A stretch of 64,000 nt of DNA from an uncultured SAR86 cluster bacterium. GTDB taxonomy: Bacteria; Pseudomonadota; Gammaproteobacteria; Magnimaribacterales; Magnimaribacteraceae. The stretch lies in assembly GCA_902517565.1 (NCBI GenBank), contig CABYCU010000001.1, positions 124,001 through 188,000 on the forward strand, given 5' to 3'. The position numbers and the translations under genes are program-made. This document shows positions 9,003 through 18,897 of this stretch, piece by piece. How positions within the stretch are numbered: position 1 is the first letter of the stretch; each line of letters opens with the position of its first letter. The notes under the pieces were generated by a model that saw only the letters and a program-made list of their open reading frames with translations, was not told the DNA's origin and did no database searches.

Positions 9003-9977
9003 TTAAGCTTTTACAGACTGTAGCCTTCCATCAATTATCTCTTCTGCCTCTGAAACAAGTCTAGCAACCATTTCTTTACATGTGGGTACATCTTTAACTC
9101 TTGCTACAGAAATGCCCGCTGACCATATTCCATGCTCCAAATCACCCTCTTCAAATACTACTCTTCCTCTTTGACCTGCTACAAGATCTTTTACATCTTC
9201 AAAGCTAGCAGACCCAGTTGATTCTATTTCTACCACTTGATCAGATATAGAGTTCTTGAAAACTCTTGCTGTGTTATGCATTGTCCTAAACATTAAATTG
9301 GTAGAAAGTTCATCCGCTTCTGTCATTTTCTCCTTTACGTTCTGATGAATGCCCGCCTCTTTAGTTGCCATGAATCTTGTACCCATAACAATTGCCTCAC
9401 CTCCGAGGGCTAAGGCTGCAACCATACTTTTAGCATCACTAAAACCTCCGCAACCAGCTACTGGAACATCCAATGCTTCAGCAGCTTGAGGCAATAAGAC
9501 CAAGGAAGGAATATCATCTTCCCCTGGATGCCCTGCGCACTCAAAACCATCAATTGTTATAGCACTTACACCAACGGATTGAGCTTTTAAAGCATGCCTT
9601 ACAGAGGTACATTTGTGAATGACCTTCACATCATATTCTTTAAATAACTCCATGAATGGTTCTGGGCTTCTTCCGGCTGTCTCTACAATTTTTACACCTG
9701 AGCCGACAATAGCTTGAGCATATTCTTCATATGGTGGCGGATTGATAGTTGGTAAAACAGTTAGATTTACTCCAAAAGGTTTATCAGTCATTTCTCTTGT
9801 TCTTTCTATTTCTTTGACTAAATCCTCTGGTGTTGGTTGGGTGAGCGCAGTTAATATACCTAATGCTCCAGCATTAGATACGGCAGAAACTAGTTCGGCA
9901 TAGCCTACCCATTGCATTCCACCTTGTATTACCGGATGTTCTATTCCAAATAGATCTGTAATTCTTGTTTTTAACAT
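9003..9977 (-). CDS. Nitronate monooxygenase family flavoprotein
   Basis: A 324-residue FMN-dependent TIM-barrel enzyme of the 2-nitropropane dioxygenase family. Visible are the start motif HPVIQGGMQWVG, the KPFGVNLT strand, GFECAGHPGEDD containing the family's conserved His, and the FMN-phosphate segment GCGGFSDAKS followed by GTRFMATKEA. Family members oxidise nitronates such as propionate 3-nitronate; others have unrelated or unknown substrates, including FabK-type enoyl reductases. A detoxification role is therefore possible but not proven. It is followed within 9 bases by the DUF1330 gene. Confidence 0.85.
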   Translation of the reverse strand: MLKTRITDLFGIEHPVIQGGMQWVGYAELVSAVSNAGALGILTALTQPTPEDLVKEIERTREMTDKPFGVNLTVLPTINPPPYEEYAQAIVGSGVKIVETAGRSPEPFMELFKEYDVKVIHKCTSVRHALKAQSVGVSAITIDGFECAGHPGEDDIPSLVLLPQAAEALDVPVAGCGGFSDAKSMVAALALGGEAIVMGTRFMATKEAGIHQNVKEKMTEADELSTNLMFRTMHNTARVFKNSISDQVVEIESTGSASFEDVKDLVAGQRGRVVFEEGDLEHGIWSAGISVARVKDVPTCKEMVARLVSEAEEIIDGRLQSVKA

Positions 9978-10064
9978 TTATTCCTCTCCATGATTTAATT
10001 CAATATATTTCAGTTTTGAAGAAAGATAGTAAGATACTTCACTAAAATTAAGAAGAAATACTTT

Positions 10065-11555
10065 ATGGCAGAAAAATTAAGTCTCTTTATTGATGGTGAC
10101 TTCGTAAAGAGTGATACAAAAAATTGGGTCGAGGTCCTAAATCCTGCTACACAAGAAGTGTTATGTGAAGTGCCTTTTGCAACTGAAGAGGAAATAGAGA
10201 AGGCTGTAGCTTCTGCTAAACAAGCTTTCCTTTCTTGGAGAGAAACCCCTCCGCCGGAAAGATCTAGAATTATGATGAAGTATCAGGATCTTCTTAAAGT
10301 AAATCATGATGAAATAGCTAAAATACTAAGTAGAGAAAACGGTAAAACCTTTGAAGATGCTAAAGGGGATGTCTGGAGAGGTATAGAGGTTGTAGAGCAA
10401 GCGGCAAATATAACACCTCTTTTAATGGGAGAAACGGTTGAGAATGTAGCAAAAGAAATAGACTCTTATAGTTATACCCAATCCCTTGGTGTTTGTTTAG
10501 GCATTACCCCATTTAATTTTCCTGCCATGATACCCCTTTGGATGTTTCCAATGGCTATTGCTTGTGGAAATACTTTTATTCTCAAGCCCTCTGAACAGGA
10601 TCCTATGACCGCGAATAAACTAGCTGAGCTTTTTTTAGAGGCTGGGGGTCCATCAAATCTCTTACAAGTTATTCATGGTGGAAAAGATCAAGTAGATAAA
10701 TTAATTAAACATCCTGAAATAAGAGCTATCTCTTTCGTTGGGTCAGTAGCCGTTGGCCAATACATTTATAGGACAGGAACCGATCACCTAAAAAGAGTGC
10801 AATCTTTTGCAGGTGCCAAAAATCATATGGTTGTCATGCCAGATGCTAATAAAAATAAAACTATAGATAGTTTGGTTGGATCTTCAATAGGGGCTGCGGG
10901 ACAAAGATGTATGGCTATAAGCGTAGCTGTGTTTGTTGGATCTTCAAAAGAATGGATAGAAGATCTTAAAAATGAAATGCAAGCAGTCAACCCAGGTCCT
11001 TGGGATTCTAAAGAGTCTGGTTTTGGACCAGTAATAAGTCCTCAAGCTAAAGAGAAAATTATTAAGTTAATAGAAAGAGGAAAGGATGAAGCAGACTGCC
11101 TAATAGACGGAAGTGCTTGTGAAGTAGAGGGCTATCCTAAAGGAAATTGGGTAGGCACTACCCTTTTTGCGAATGTTAAGACTGATTCTGAGATTTATAA
11201 AACAGAGATATTTGGTCCTGTTCTGCTTTGTATTGAGGTCGACTCGTTAGAAGAAGCTATCAAATTGATCAATGCAAATCCATTTGGAAATGGGACTTCT
11301 ATTTTCACTGCCTCTGGAAGGTCGGCGAGGAAATTTAGACATGAAATTGAAGTTGGACAAGTAGGTATCAATGTACCCATACCTGTTCCTTTACCCTTCT
11401 TTTCATTTACTGGATGGAAGCAATCCTTCTATGGAGATCTTCATGCATATGGAAAACAAGCTGTAAGATTTTATACAGAAACTAAGACTGTTACTGAGAG
11501 ATGGTTTGAAGAAGACGAAGAAAGTACTAAGAACTTGACCATCAATTTGGAGTGA
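10065..11555 (+). CDS. mmsA: Methylmalonate-semialdehyde dehydrogenase (CoA-acylating)
   Basis: A 496-residue aldehyde dehydrogenase that converts methylmalonate semialdehyde to propionyl-CoA with NAD+ and CoA in valine degradation. [17 protein letters not shown] and the NAD-binding [12 protein letters not shown] are characteristic. The catalytic cysteine is in [11 protein letters not shown] (~residue 282), and the region usually carrying the general-base Glu reads [15 protein letters not shown], as in the CoA-dependent MMSDH branch. A purine-rich stretch before ATG 10065 is a plausible ribosome site. First gene of a five-gene operon; the next starts 3 bases after its stop. Confidence 0.95.
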   Translation: MAEKLSLFIDGDFVKSDTKNWVEVLNPATQEVLCEVPFATEEEIEKAVASAKQAFLSWRETPPPERSRIMMKYQDLLKVNHDEIAKILSRENGKTFEDAKGDVWRGIEVVEQAANITPLLMGETVENVAKEIDSYSYTQSLGVCLGITPFNFPAMIPLWMFPMAIACGNTFILKPSEQDPMTANKLAELFLEAGGPSNLLQVIHGGKDQVDKLIKHPEIRAISFVGSVAVGQYIYRTGTDHLKRVQSFAGAKNHMVVMPDANKNKTIDSLVGSSIGAAGQRCMAISVAVFVGSSKEWIEDLKNEMQAVNPGPWDSKESGFGPVISPQAKEKIIKLIERGKDEADCLIDGSACEVEGYPKGNWVGTTLFANVKTDSEIYKTEIFGPVLLCIEVDSLEEAIKLINANPFGNGTSIFTASGRSARKFRHEIEVGQVGINVPIPVPLPFFSFTGWKQSFYGDLHAYGKQAVRFYTETKTVTERWFEEDEESTKNLTINLE

Positions 11556-11558
11556 TAA

Positions 11559-12719
11559 ATGGATTTTGACTTAAATTCTGATCAAAAAAATTACAGGGAC
11601 TTAGCAAGGAACTTTTCTGAGAGAGAACTTAAACCTAATGCTGCTGAGTGGGATAAAGAAGCATTTTTTCCTAAAGAAACTTTGAATAAAGCTGGAGAAC
11701 TTGGCTTCTTGTCTCTTTATGTTGATACAAATTTAGGAGGTATGGGCTTAGGTAGATTGGATGCCTCTATAGTGTTTGAACAATTAGCTCAAGGTTGCAC
11801 CAGCACGACAGCTTTTATGACTATTCATAATATGGCAATTTGGATGGTCAGTAGATATGCCTCTGAAGAATTAAAAGCAGAATGGTTTCCTCAGTTAAGT
11901 ACTGGTGAAAAACTTGCTTCTTATTGTTTAACTGAACCAGGATCAGGTTCGGATGCTTCTTCTTTAAGAACTACAGTTAAGAAAGAAGGTAAAAATTACA
12001 TACTTAATGGGTCAAAGGCTTTCATATCCGGATCTGGAGCAACAGACTGTCTTGTGCTTATGGCCAGAACAGGTGATGAAGGTGCAAAAGGTATTTCATG
12101 TTTTCTTATTCCAGCTGATTTACCAGGCATAGAGTATGGGAAAAATGAGCCTAAAATGGGCTGGAAGAATCAACCTACCAGATTGGTATCTTTGACCGAT
12201 GTGAAAATCTCTAAAAAGAATTTAATAGGTGAAGAAGGAAATGGCTTCAAGATTGCCATGCAGGGCCTAGATGGTGGAAGAATTAATATAGCTACGTGTT
12301 CCATAGGTACAGCCCAATCAGCTTTAGAAGAAGCTCAGAAATATATGAATGAAAGGGAGCAATTTGGAAAAAAGATATCTGAATTTCAAGCAATGCAATT
12401 CAAGATAGCCGATATGGTGACTGAGCTTGTGGCGGCAAGAACTATGACAAGACTAGCTGCTTCAAAAATTGATACTGATGATCCTGAGGCAACCATTTAT
12501 TCAGCAATGGCAAAACGATTTGCGACTGATGTTGGATTTAATGTATGTAATGAAGCCCTGCAAATATTTGGAGGGTATGGATATATTCAAGAATATCCAC
12601 TAGAGAGAAACGTAAGAGACGTAAGAGTTCATCAAATATTAGAAGGGACTAATGAAATTATGAAAATGATAATCGGTCGCAGAATGATAATGGAAGATGC
12701 TGCTTCAATAATTCAATAA
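11559..12719 (+). CDS. Acyl-CoA dehydrogenase (isobutyryl-CoA type)
   Basis: A 386-residue FAD acyl-CoA dehydrogenase. YCLTEPGSGSDA (FAD/substrate loop) and the C-terminal RVHQILEGTNEIMKMIIGR are family signatures. The operon context and the similarity of the last motif to ACAD8 point to isobutyryl-CoA as substrate, giving methacrylyl-CoA. Electrons would pass to ETF, which is not encoded here. It sits 3 bases after mmsA and 16 bases before the enoyl-CoA hydratase. Substrate specificity is inferred from neighbours. Confidence 0.92.
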   Translation: MDFDLNSDQKNYRDLARNFSERELKPNAAEWDKEAFFPKETLNKAGELGFLSLYVDTNLGGMGLGRLDASIVFEQLAQGCTSTTAFMTIHNMAIWMVSRYASEELKAEWFPQLSTGEKLASYCLTEPGSGSDASSLRTTVKKEGKNYILNGSKAFISGSGATDCLVLMARTGDEGAKGISCFLIPADLPGIEYGKNEPKMGWKNQPTRLVSLTDVKISKKNLIGEEGNGFKIAMQGLDGGRINIATCSIGTAQSALEEAQKYMNEREQFGKKISEFQAMQFKIADMVTELVAARTMTRLAASKIDTDDPEATIYSAMAKRFATDVGFNVCNEALQIFGGYGYIQEYPLERNVRDVRVHQILEGTNEIMKMIIGRRMIMEDAASIIQ

Positions 12720-12735
12720 AATTAAAATTAAAATT

Positions 12736-13506
12736 ATGACAGATAAATTAATACTAGAAAAAATAGATAATACCGCCAAAATCATCATAAACAATCCTAG
12801 TGCCAACACTTGGGATCTTGAAAGTCTTTCAGGGTTAGAAACGATAATTGAGGCTCTAAATCAAGATGATGAAATCTTTTCTTTAGTTATTACCGGACAA
12901 GGAGATAAGTTCTTTTCGGCAGGTGCTGACCTCAAGGTTTTCCATGAAGGAGGAAAGAATGCTGCCAAAGAAATGAGTAATGCCTTCTCAAAAGCCTTCA
13001 AGGCTCTCAGTAAATTTAGAGGGGTTTCTATAGCTGCTATAAACGGATTCGCTATGGGTGGAGGACTTGAATGCGCCTTGGCTTGCGATATAAGAATTGC
13101 AGAAGATAAAGCTGTGTTAGCACTACCTGAACCTAAAGTGGGTTTATTGCCCTGTGGTGGAGGCACTCAAGTTTTGCCAAGATTAGTTGGGGAGGGCTGG
13201 GCTAAAAGGATTATTCTAACTGGAGAGCAAATAAAACCAGATCAAGCCCTTAAAATTGGGTTAATTGAAGAAAAAGTTGAAGATGGCAAGGCCTTGGAGA
13301 TGGCCATGTTGATGGCTTCTTCTGTAGCAAATCAAAGTCCAAGTAGTATTGCTAAGTGCAAAGAATTAATTCACGCGGCGCGCCTATCTCAGGAGCCATA
13401 TCAAGAAGAAATAAAACCATTTGTGGATTTATTTGATACTAAAGATCAAAAAGAAGGTGTTGAGGCATTTTTAGAGAAAAGGAAACCTGACTGGCAAAAT
13501 GCCTAA
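12736..13506 (+). CDS. Enoyl-CoA hydratase
   Basis: A 256-residue crotonase-fold enzyme. The oxyanion segment FSAGADLKVF, the AINGFAMGGGLECALACD helix and LPEPKVGLLPCGGGTQ identify an enoyl-CoA hydratase/isomerase. In this operon the probable reaction is hydration of methacrylyl-CoA to 3-hydroxyisobutyryl-CoA. It overlaps the following hydrolase gene by 8 bases, consistent with coupled translation. Confidence 0.92.
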   Translation: MTDKLILEKIDNTAKIIINNPSANTWDLESLSGLETIIEALNQDDEIFSLVITGQGDKFFSAGADLKVFHEGGKNAAKEMSNAFSKAFKALSKFRGVSIAAINGFAMGGGLECALACDIRIAEDKAVLALPEPKVGLLPCGGGTQVLPRLVGEGWAKRIILTGEQIKPDQALKIGLIEEKVEDGKALEMAMLMASSVANQSPSSIAKCKELIHAARLSQEPYQEEIKPFVDLFDTKDQKEGVEAFLEKRKPDWQNA

Positions 13507-14611
13507 TGAAGAAATACTAGTTGAAATACTAGAGTGTGAAGAAGAGACTCAAATAGGTCATATAATTCTCAACTCTCCTGAGACTCTTAATTCTTTGACC
13601 TTAAATATGGTCAATCAAATATCAGATTTGCTGGATAAATGGGAAAAGAGTTCTCAAATCAAAATGGTATTGATTAGCGGAAGCGGAGAAAAAGCATTTT
13701 GTGCCGGAGGCGATATAAGGGCATTATACGAATCTATGTGCTCCGATGAGGGACCTCTTTTTGCAGAAGATTTCTTTGAATCTGAATACAGATTGGACTA
13801 TAAACTTCATAATTATCCAAAACCAGTTATATCCATCCTAGATGGCATTGTTATGGGTGGTGGTGCAGGTTTGATGTTTGCAAGCTCATATAAAATAGCC
13901 ACGGAGAGAACAAGATTTGCTATGCCTGAAATAGGTGTTGGACTATTTCCAGATGTTGGTTTTACTCACGAAATAAAAAAGCTTCCAAAGGGCGTGGGTC
14001 TTTACATCATGCTTACGGCTACCAACTTACATGCAGCAGATACAAGTTTTTGTAAATTAACCGACGGTATACTGAACTCCAAAGATTTTGAAACTTTTTA
14101 TAAAGATATAAAAAACTTGGTCTGGAAAAGCAATTATGAAGACAATATCAGATTACTTGATTCGGTTATAAATCAAGAAAAATACTCCATAGGTACTAGA
14201 AACTTTCCAGAAAGTAAAATAGAAGAAGAACTGATAAAAATCCAAAAAATTACAGAGGGAGAAGACTTAGTAAGTGTAGTTACAAATATTTTGTCCAATA
14301 GTTCTGAAGATGAATGGTATTTAAAAGGGAAGCAATCCATACAAAATGGTAGTCCTACTTCTGCACACTTAATTTGGCTTCAATGCGAAAATTCGCTAAA
14401 ACTCAATTTGAAAGAAGTATTCTTATTTGAACTAAATCTTGCAACACAGATTACAAGGAAAGGAGACTTTAAAGAAGGAGTAAGAGCACTAATAATTGAT
14501 AAAGATAATAATCCAAAATGGAAGTTCAATTCTATTGAGAAAGTGTCTCAAGACTGGATAAATGAACACACCAAATCAGCCTGGGATACTAACCCCTTGG
14601 AGGACCTTTAA
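13499..14611 (+). CDS. 3-hydroxyisobutyryl-CoA hydrolase
   Basis: A 370-residue crotonase-superfamily enzyme, longer than a normal hydratase, with the HIBCH layout: AFCAGGDIRALYE, GIVMGGGAGLMFAS, then MPEIGVGLFPDVGFTHEI, and a ~150-residue C-terminal extension. It would release CoA from 3-hydroxyisobutyryl-CoA, which makes the next valine-degradation step a free acid. Its start overlaps the hydratase stop by 8 bases. The next gene, mmsB, begins one base after its stop, with a good ribosome site (AGGAGG-like, around 14598-14603) inside its last codons. Confidence 0.9.
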   Translation: MPNEEILVEILECEEETQIGHIILNSPETLNSLTLNMVNQISDLLDKWEKSSQIKMVLISGSGEKAFCAGGDIRALYESMCSDEGPLFAEDFFESEYRLDYKLHNYPKPVISILDGIVMGGGAGLMFASSYKIATERTRFAMPEIGVGLFPDVGFTHEIKKLPKGVGLYIMLTATNLHAADTSFCKLTDGILNSKDFETFYKDIKNLVWKSNYEDNIRLLDSVINQEKYSIGTRNFPESKIEEELIKIQKITEGEDLVSVVTNILSNSSEDEWYLKGKQSIQNGSPTSAHLIWLQCENSLKLNLKEVFLFELNLATQITRKGDFKEGVRALIIDKDNNPKWKFNSIEKVSQDWINEHTKSAWDTNPLEDL

Positions 14612-14612
14612 T

Positions 14613-15494
14613 ATGAAAGAAGTAGGCTTTATAGGACTTGGAAATATGGGTCTGCCAATGGCGCTTAACTTAAGTAAAAAATCTATTCATGTGAAAGCTT
14701 ATGACTTGTCCATTGGAGCCAAAGAAAAAGCTCTTGATTCTGGTCTGGAAGTAAAGAATTCTATGCATGAAGTATTGATAGATATAGATGCACTAATCAC
14801 CATGCTACCAAACGACTCTGCAGTAGAAGATGTTTTCTTGAAAAATGGTGTGCTGGATGGTTTAGAAAAAACAACTTTAATTATTGATTCTTCAACTATC
14901 AATCCTGATACAAGTAAAAAGGTAGCTAATGAAGCACTTAATAAAGGATTGTCTATGATAGATGCACCTGTTTCGGGAGGTGTCAAAGGTGCCGAACAAG
15001 GTACTCTCACATTTATAGTCGGAGGAAATGAACAGGATGTAAAAAAGGGTTCAGTTTTATTTGATGTGATGGGAGATAAAACCTTTTATGCAGGAAATTC
15101 AGGCTCAGGTCAGATAGCCAAATTATGCAATAACATGCTTCTTGCAATCCACATGTGTGGAACTGCAGAAACTTTAGCTATGGGTGTTAAGAATGGATTA
15201 GACCCAATTATCCTTTCAGAAATTATGAAAAATAGTTCTGGTGGCAACTGGTCACTTGAAAAATATAATCCCTATCCGGGTGTAATGAAGGATACTCCCT
15301 CAAGTAATGACTATTTAGGCGGATTTCTTAACTCTTTGATGTTGAAGGATCTTACCCTAGCTGAAGAACTATCAAACCTTTCTAAATCTGATACTCCTAT
15401 GGGAAAACTTGCCAAAGAACTTTATGAAGAATTAAATGAAAAAGGTTTAAAAGATAAAGATTTTTCAAGCATTCAAAAGAAATACCTAGATTAA
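14613..15494 (+). CDS. mmsB: 3-hydroxyisobutyrate dehydrogenase
   Basis: NAD-dependent oxidation of 3-hydroxyisobutyrate to methylmalonate semialdehyde, the substrate of MmsA. The Rossmann motif GLGNMGLPMA opens the protein; DAPVSGGVKGAEQGTLTF is the substrate-binding signature, and the catalytic lysine is in SGQIAKLCNNM. The frame is open from 14562, but ATG 14613 puts MKEVGFIGLGNMG at the N-terminus as in the family and follows a strong Shine-Dalgarno, giving 293 residues. Last gene of the valine operon. It converges on the MFS transporter gene over a 51-base gap with only a weak hairpin. Confidence 0.94.
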   Translation: MKEVGFIGLGNMGLPMALNLSKKSIHVKAYDLSIGAKEKALDSGLEVKNSMHEVLIDIDALITMLPNDSAVEDVFLKNGVLDGLEKTTLIIDSSTINPDTSKKVANEALNKGLSMIDAPVSGGVKGAEQGTLTFIVGGNEQDVKKGSVLFDVMGDKTFYAGNSGSGQIAKLCNNMLLAIHMCGTAETLAMGVKNGLDPIILSEIMKNSSGGNWSLEKYNPYPGVMKDTPSSNDYLGGFLNSLMLKDLTLAEELSNLSKSDTPMGKLAKELYEELNEKGLKDKDFSSIQKKYLD

Positions 15495-15545
15495 AGTATA
15501 ATTTTAAAAACGATAACTGCTGACCATGTCTTATCAAAAAGACTT

Positions 15546-16784
15546 CTAATTAGACCTTGTTAAATAGTAAGCGCATAACAAACACGGAATAAGAGATATT
15601 CCTGCACAGAAAAAAGCAAAACTATAATTTCCTGATCCCAAGACTACAGGAGCTAAATTGTTGCCAATTAAAGCTGATATATTTCCAAAACCCATAAAAA
15701 TTCCAAAATTAGTAGCGCTGGTTTGAGTTACGCAAAGGGCCATTAATATAGAGAATATTAAAACCATAAATCCTGCATCAAAGGCGTCTATTCCAATTAA
15801 AACAGATGATGCCAGCAGCCTAGACGTTTCAAATGAAAAACTTCCCAAAATAAAGAATAAAAGTATCTGACTAGATAAGAAAAAAATCAAAAGAGGACGT
15901 TTACCAAGGTAAAGAGATAGAACTCCAGCAGCCAGTCCTATTAGTCCTCCTATCCACATCCCTATTGGCCTAAGAAGGCCTATTTCCTCTCCAGTCCAAC
16001 CTAAGACTTTCATGTAGAACTCATTATAGATAACATCAAAGATGCCATAAGCAATATTAGAAAAGAGCATAAAAATTATCGCTGCTGCCGCATTCCTGTT
16101 GAGTATACTGAGACTTATTCCCTTTATAAGATCGCTTATAGATAATCTATCTTGGTAGGATTGACCATCAAAGCCAGCTTTGTGTGCAAGTTCTTTTGAA
16201 AAAAGGGGAAATAAAAAGGTTAGACTCATCATAATAATCAAAATTAGATAGCCCCAATTAACACCATAGTTGAAGAATATTGAGGTTGCCAAAGCCATCC
16301 CAATCCCTCTACCTAAAGTTTTACTGCCCCACATGAAACCATTGGCATTACCCAACTGATTTTCTTTAAGACTATCAGCCGCTAGAGCATCTATTGCTAT
16401 GTCGGATACTGCTACAAATGCATTATGAGCGGTCAGCAAGGAAATTAAGATTAAATTTACCTCGGTAACTTCAATAAATACCATTGGCAAGACAGCAATT
16501 ATCATTGCTATCTGACTAATCAATACCCAAAACCTCCTTCTTCCGAACCTACTGAAGGTAAACGAATCAATGATAGGGCCCAGGAATACTTTTAAGGTCC
16601 AAGGGATCATTGTTATAGATAAGAGTAACGAAATATCTGTAACAGACGCTCCTATAGAGACAAGATAGGTTGTTAAGGCAAAAAGTGTTCCGCCAGATAG
16701 GCCTTGAGATAAATAAACGGCACTCAGACTTGTAATATGCCAAGCACTTCCCTCACTCAATAAACGAGGTCTAATTAATTCCAT
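15546..16784 (-). CDS. MFS transporter (AmpG/PAT-like)
   Basis: A 412-residue membrane protein with about 12 hydrophobic segments. The cytoplasmic loop after TM2 reads PWTLKVFLGPIIDSFTFSRFGRRRFW, split here by the family's conserved PxxDR-like pattern typical of the AmpG/PAT (peptide/acetyl-CoA transporter) branch of the major facilitator superfamily. The substrate is unknown. It lies 10 bases downstream of the luciferase-like gene and is probably transcribed with it and the lipocalin-like gene, so it may export or import a related compound (inference). Confidence 0.8.
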   Translation of the reverse strand: MELIRPRLLSEGSAWHITSLSAVYLSQGLSGGTLFALTTYLVSIGASVTDISLLLSITMIPWTLKVFLGPIIDSFTFSRFGRRRFWVLISQIAMIIAVLPMVFIEVTEVNLILISLLTAHNAFVAVSDIAIDALAADSLKENQLGNANGFMWGSKTLGRGIGMALATSIFFNYGVNWGYLILIIMMSLTFLFPLFSKELAHKAGFDGQSYQDRLSISDLIKGISLSILNRNAAAAIIFMLFSNIAYGIFDVIYNEFYMKVLGWTGEEIGLLRPIGMWIGGLIGLAAGVLSLYLGKRPLLIFFLSSQILLFFILGSFSFETSRLLASSVLIGIDAFDAGFMVLIFSILMALCVTQTSATNFGIFMGFGNISALIGNNLAPVVLGSGNYSFAFFCAGISLIPCLLCAYYLTRSN

Positions 16785-16794
16785 TTAATTTTCT

Positions 16795-17781
16795 TTAATT
16801 TATAGCAAAAGATTGTTTTATAAGATCATATGATCTAACTCGAGAAGAAAAAGGCTCACAGATGGTAATAATTTTTAATTCCTCAGGATCAACCTTATCT
16901 AATATAGGTTGGAGTTTCTGTCTTACCGTCTGAGGAGAGCCTACAAACGTCCTGTTATCATTTGTTTGTATTAGATCTCCATTAACAGATTGTTTTGCTT
17001 CCTGTAATGTAGGAAAAGAACCAAAGATCCCTTTTTGAGAATTTTGTCTCCATGCAGCGGCACTTAAAGAGAGGTCTTCAGCTTCTTTATCGGTATCAGC
17101 ACATATTGAAAAGACACCAACACTAATTTTAGGTTCTTCCGCAAAAACAGATGGCTGGAAATTATCTTTGTAAACATCAGCAAGATCTATGCAAGAAGGA
17201 TCAATAAAGTAGGCCAAGGCCATTGGTAACCCAAAATGAGCCGCGTATTCAGCCCCTTGTTGAGATGATACTAATAACCAGACCTCAGGCAATTCTCCCA
17301 GTCCTGGAGTTACATTGACTGATTCAAAAGATTCTGTTGAAGAGATACTACCTTCTAAAAAAGATCTAAGGTCTTTCATTTTAGTAGCAAAAAACTCGGG
17401 TCCTGTAGTCTTGGAGCCGTAAGCCAGAGCCCCTGCTTGGTAAGCATCACTTCCTGGAGCTCTTCCTAAACCAAGGTCAATTCTATTGGGGTATAGAGAC
17501 TCTAAAAGCCTAAAATTTTCAGCTACTTTGTAAGGACTATAGTGCATTAACATTACCCCTCCAGAGCCTATCCGAATAGACTCAGTTTGAGATGCGATAC
17601 TAGGTATTAATATTTCAGGAGAACATCCTGCAAATGAAGTTGATCCATGATGTTCTGCTAACCAGAATCGATTCAATCCCAGTGAATCGCAATACTTTGC
17701 TAACTCTTTTGTATCTTTTATTGCTTGATTAGCATTAGAGTTTGAGAATATTGGGGATTGATCTACTGCACTTATCTTCAT
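16795..17781 (-). CDS. Luciferase-like (LLM) flavin-dependent monooxygenase
   Basis: A 328-residue TIM-barrel protein of the bacterial luciferase-like monooxygenase group: GLNRFWLAEHHGSTSFAGCSP, IRIGSGGVMLMHYSPYKVAENF and RIDLGLGRAPGSD are typical of the MsnO8/YhbW-like LLM branch. Such enzymes use reduced flavin from a partner reductase to oxygenate a small molecule. The substrate is unknown. Its start codon overlaps the stop of the upstream gene (ATGA, 4 bases), which implies tight co-expression with the lipocalin-like protein. Confidence 0.87.
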   Translation of the reverse strand: MKISAVDQSPIFSNSNANQAIKDTKELAKYCDSLGLNRFWLAEHHGSTSFAGCSPEILIPSIASQTESIRIGSGGVMLMHYSPYKVAENFRLLESLYPNRIDLGLGRAPGSDAYQAGALAYGSKTTGPEFFATKMKDLRSFLEGSISSTESFESVNVTPGLGELPEVWLLVSSQQGAEYAAHFGLPMALAYFIDPSCIDLADVYKDNFQPSVFAEEPKISVGVFSICADTDKEAEDLSLSAAAWRQNSQKGIFGSFPTLQEAKQSVNGDLIQTNDNRTFVGSPQTVRQKLQPILDKVDPEELKIITICEPFSSRVRSYDLIKQSFAIN

Positions 17782-18791
17782 AGTCCAATAGGTTTACCGT
17801 CTATTACTTGATCCAAATATTCAGACATGCCGTAACCCACTATACCGTTATAGGTATATTCGGTCATTCCCTCAGTAATTCTTGTTACAAGGCTATCGCC
17901 TTCAGGTGTATTTCTTCTATTTCTTAAAGGAATTAGCGAGATAACTTTACCTTCAACCTCATATTCGTTTTGTTCTGTTCTTGCCCAGACTGAAAAAGTT
18001 TTTTGGAAGTGGTCATCATCATATTCAGTATCGATCCTACAATCCTTAACGGTTTCATATTTTCCATCTTTAAGAACAATCCCTCCTCTTCTCTCAGAAT
18101 CTTTGCTCTGGTGAACAATACTGAACATAAACCCAATATCGTTATTTATATTGATTGTAAGCCATCTATACCATTCAATAGCTTGCCAATATCTTGGTCC
18201 CCAACTTTTGTCTCTTAAACCTAACCCATCAATAGTCCACTCTTCACCATTTATTTTAATTGTTCCCTTACCAGCAGTATGTTGCTCATAGTGAGCCTTG
18301 GAGAAACTTTTTTCTGGATCACTATCCATTGGTTTACCATCTTTCCTGACTGCCTGTCCTCCAAACATAGGTGATATTCCACTTATATGAATATCAGCTT
18401 CACATTCAACTCTTTCATTCTCTTTAAAGGCCTTACTTGGGTTTAACATGTCCTTAGGGTTATCTAATAAGAGTATCTTCCCTTTATATTGAACTTTTAA
18501 AGATTTAAAAGGATCAATAACTTCAAACTTCATGCCGCCTGCATCAAAAGTTTCATTAGAAGTTATTTCTGGCCTACCAAACATAAAACCAATTCTTCCA
18601 TCTGGAAGATAAATACAGCAGGTCATCTCGGCATATCCTTCATTTGGTCTATTACCTAACCTGAACCAGCCTCCCATTTTTTTATTATGATCAAATACAT
18701 TGAAGTACATGCTTTCGTTATAGTTAGAAGCTTCATCTGGCTGATGGTTAAATTCATCCTGGGGTTCAAGTCTTATTTCAATCTCACTCAT
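17778..18791 (-). CDS. Uncharacterised AttH/CrtC-like (DUF7064/7065-type) protein
   Basis: A 337-residue soluble protein without signal peptide. GGWFRLGNRPNEGYAEM near the N-terminus and GLGLRDKSWGPRYWQAIEWYRW in the middle resemble a group of proteins related to the AttH/carotenoid hydratase (CrtC) beta-barrel fold, annotated as DUF7064/DUF7065. The central Asp and Trp/Tyr cluster would fit a binding or catalytic pocket. The function is not known, and the family name is from memory. The gene is coupled by a 4-base overlap to the luciferase-like oxygenase downstream, so both may act on one hydrophobic substrate. Confidence 0.6.
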   Translation of the reverse strand: MSEIEIRLEPQDEFNHQPDEASNYNESMYFNVFDHNKKMGGWFRLGNRPNEGYAEMTCCIYLPDGRIGFMFGRPEITSNETFDAGGMKFEVIDPFKSLKVQYKGKILLLDNPKDMLNPSKAFKENERVECEADIHISGISPMFGGQAVRKDGKPMDSDPEKSFSKAHYEQHTAGKGTIKINGEEWTIDGLGLRDKSWGPRYWQAIEWYRWLTININNDIGFMFSIVHQSKDSERRGGIVLKDGKYETVKDCRIDTEYDDDHFQKTFSVWARTEQNEYEVEGKVISLIPLRNRRNTPEGDSLVTRITEGMTEYTYNGIVGYGMSEYLDQVIDGKPIGL

Positions 18792-18897
18792 TTTTTTTCC
18801 TGTGTTTGGTCTATTGTCCAGTTTATATGCTCTTTTACAATCGCTGAAGGAAAGTCTATTCTAGAGTTATAATTTCAAATATAAAATTTTGCTTTCA

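Noticed and set aside
10065-15494. Valine operon as a new pathway
   Set aside because: All five enzymes fit the known route from isobutyryl-CoA to propionyl-CoA; nothing in the order or motifs needs a new explanation.
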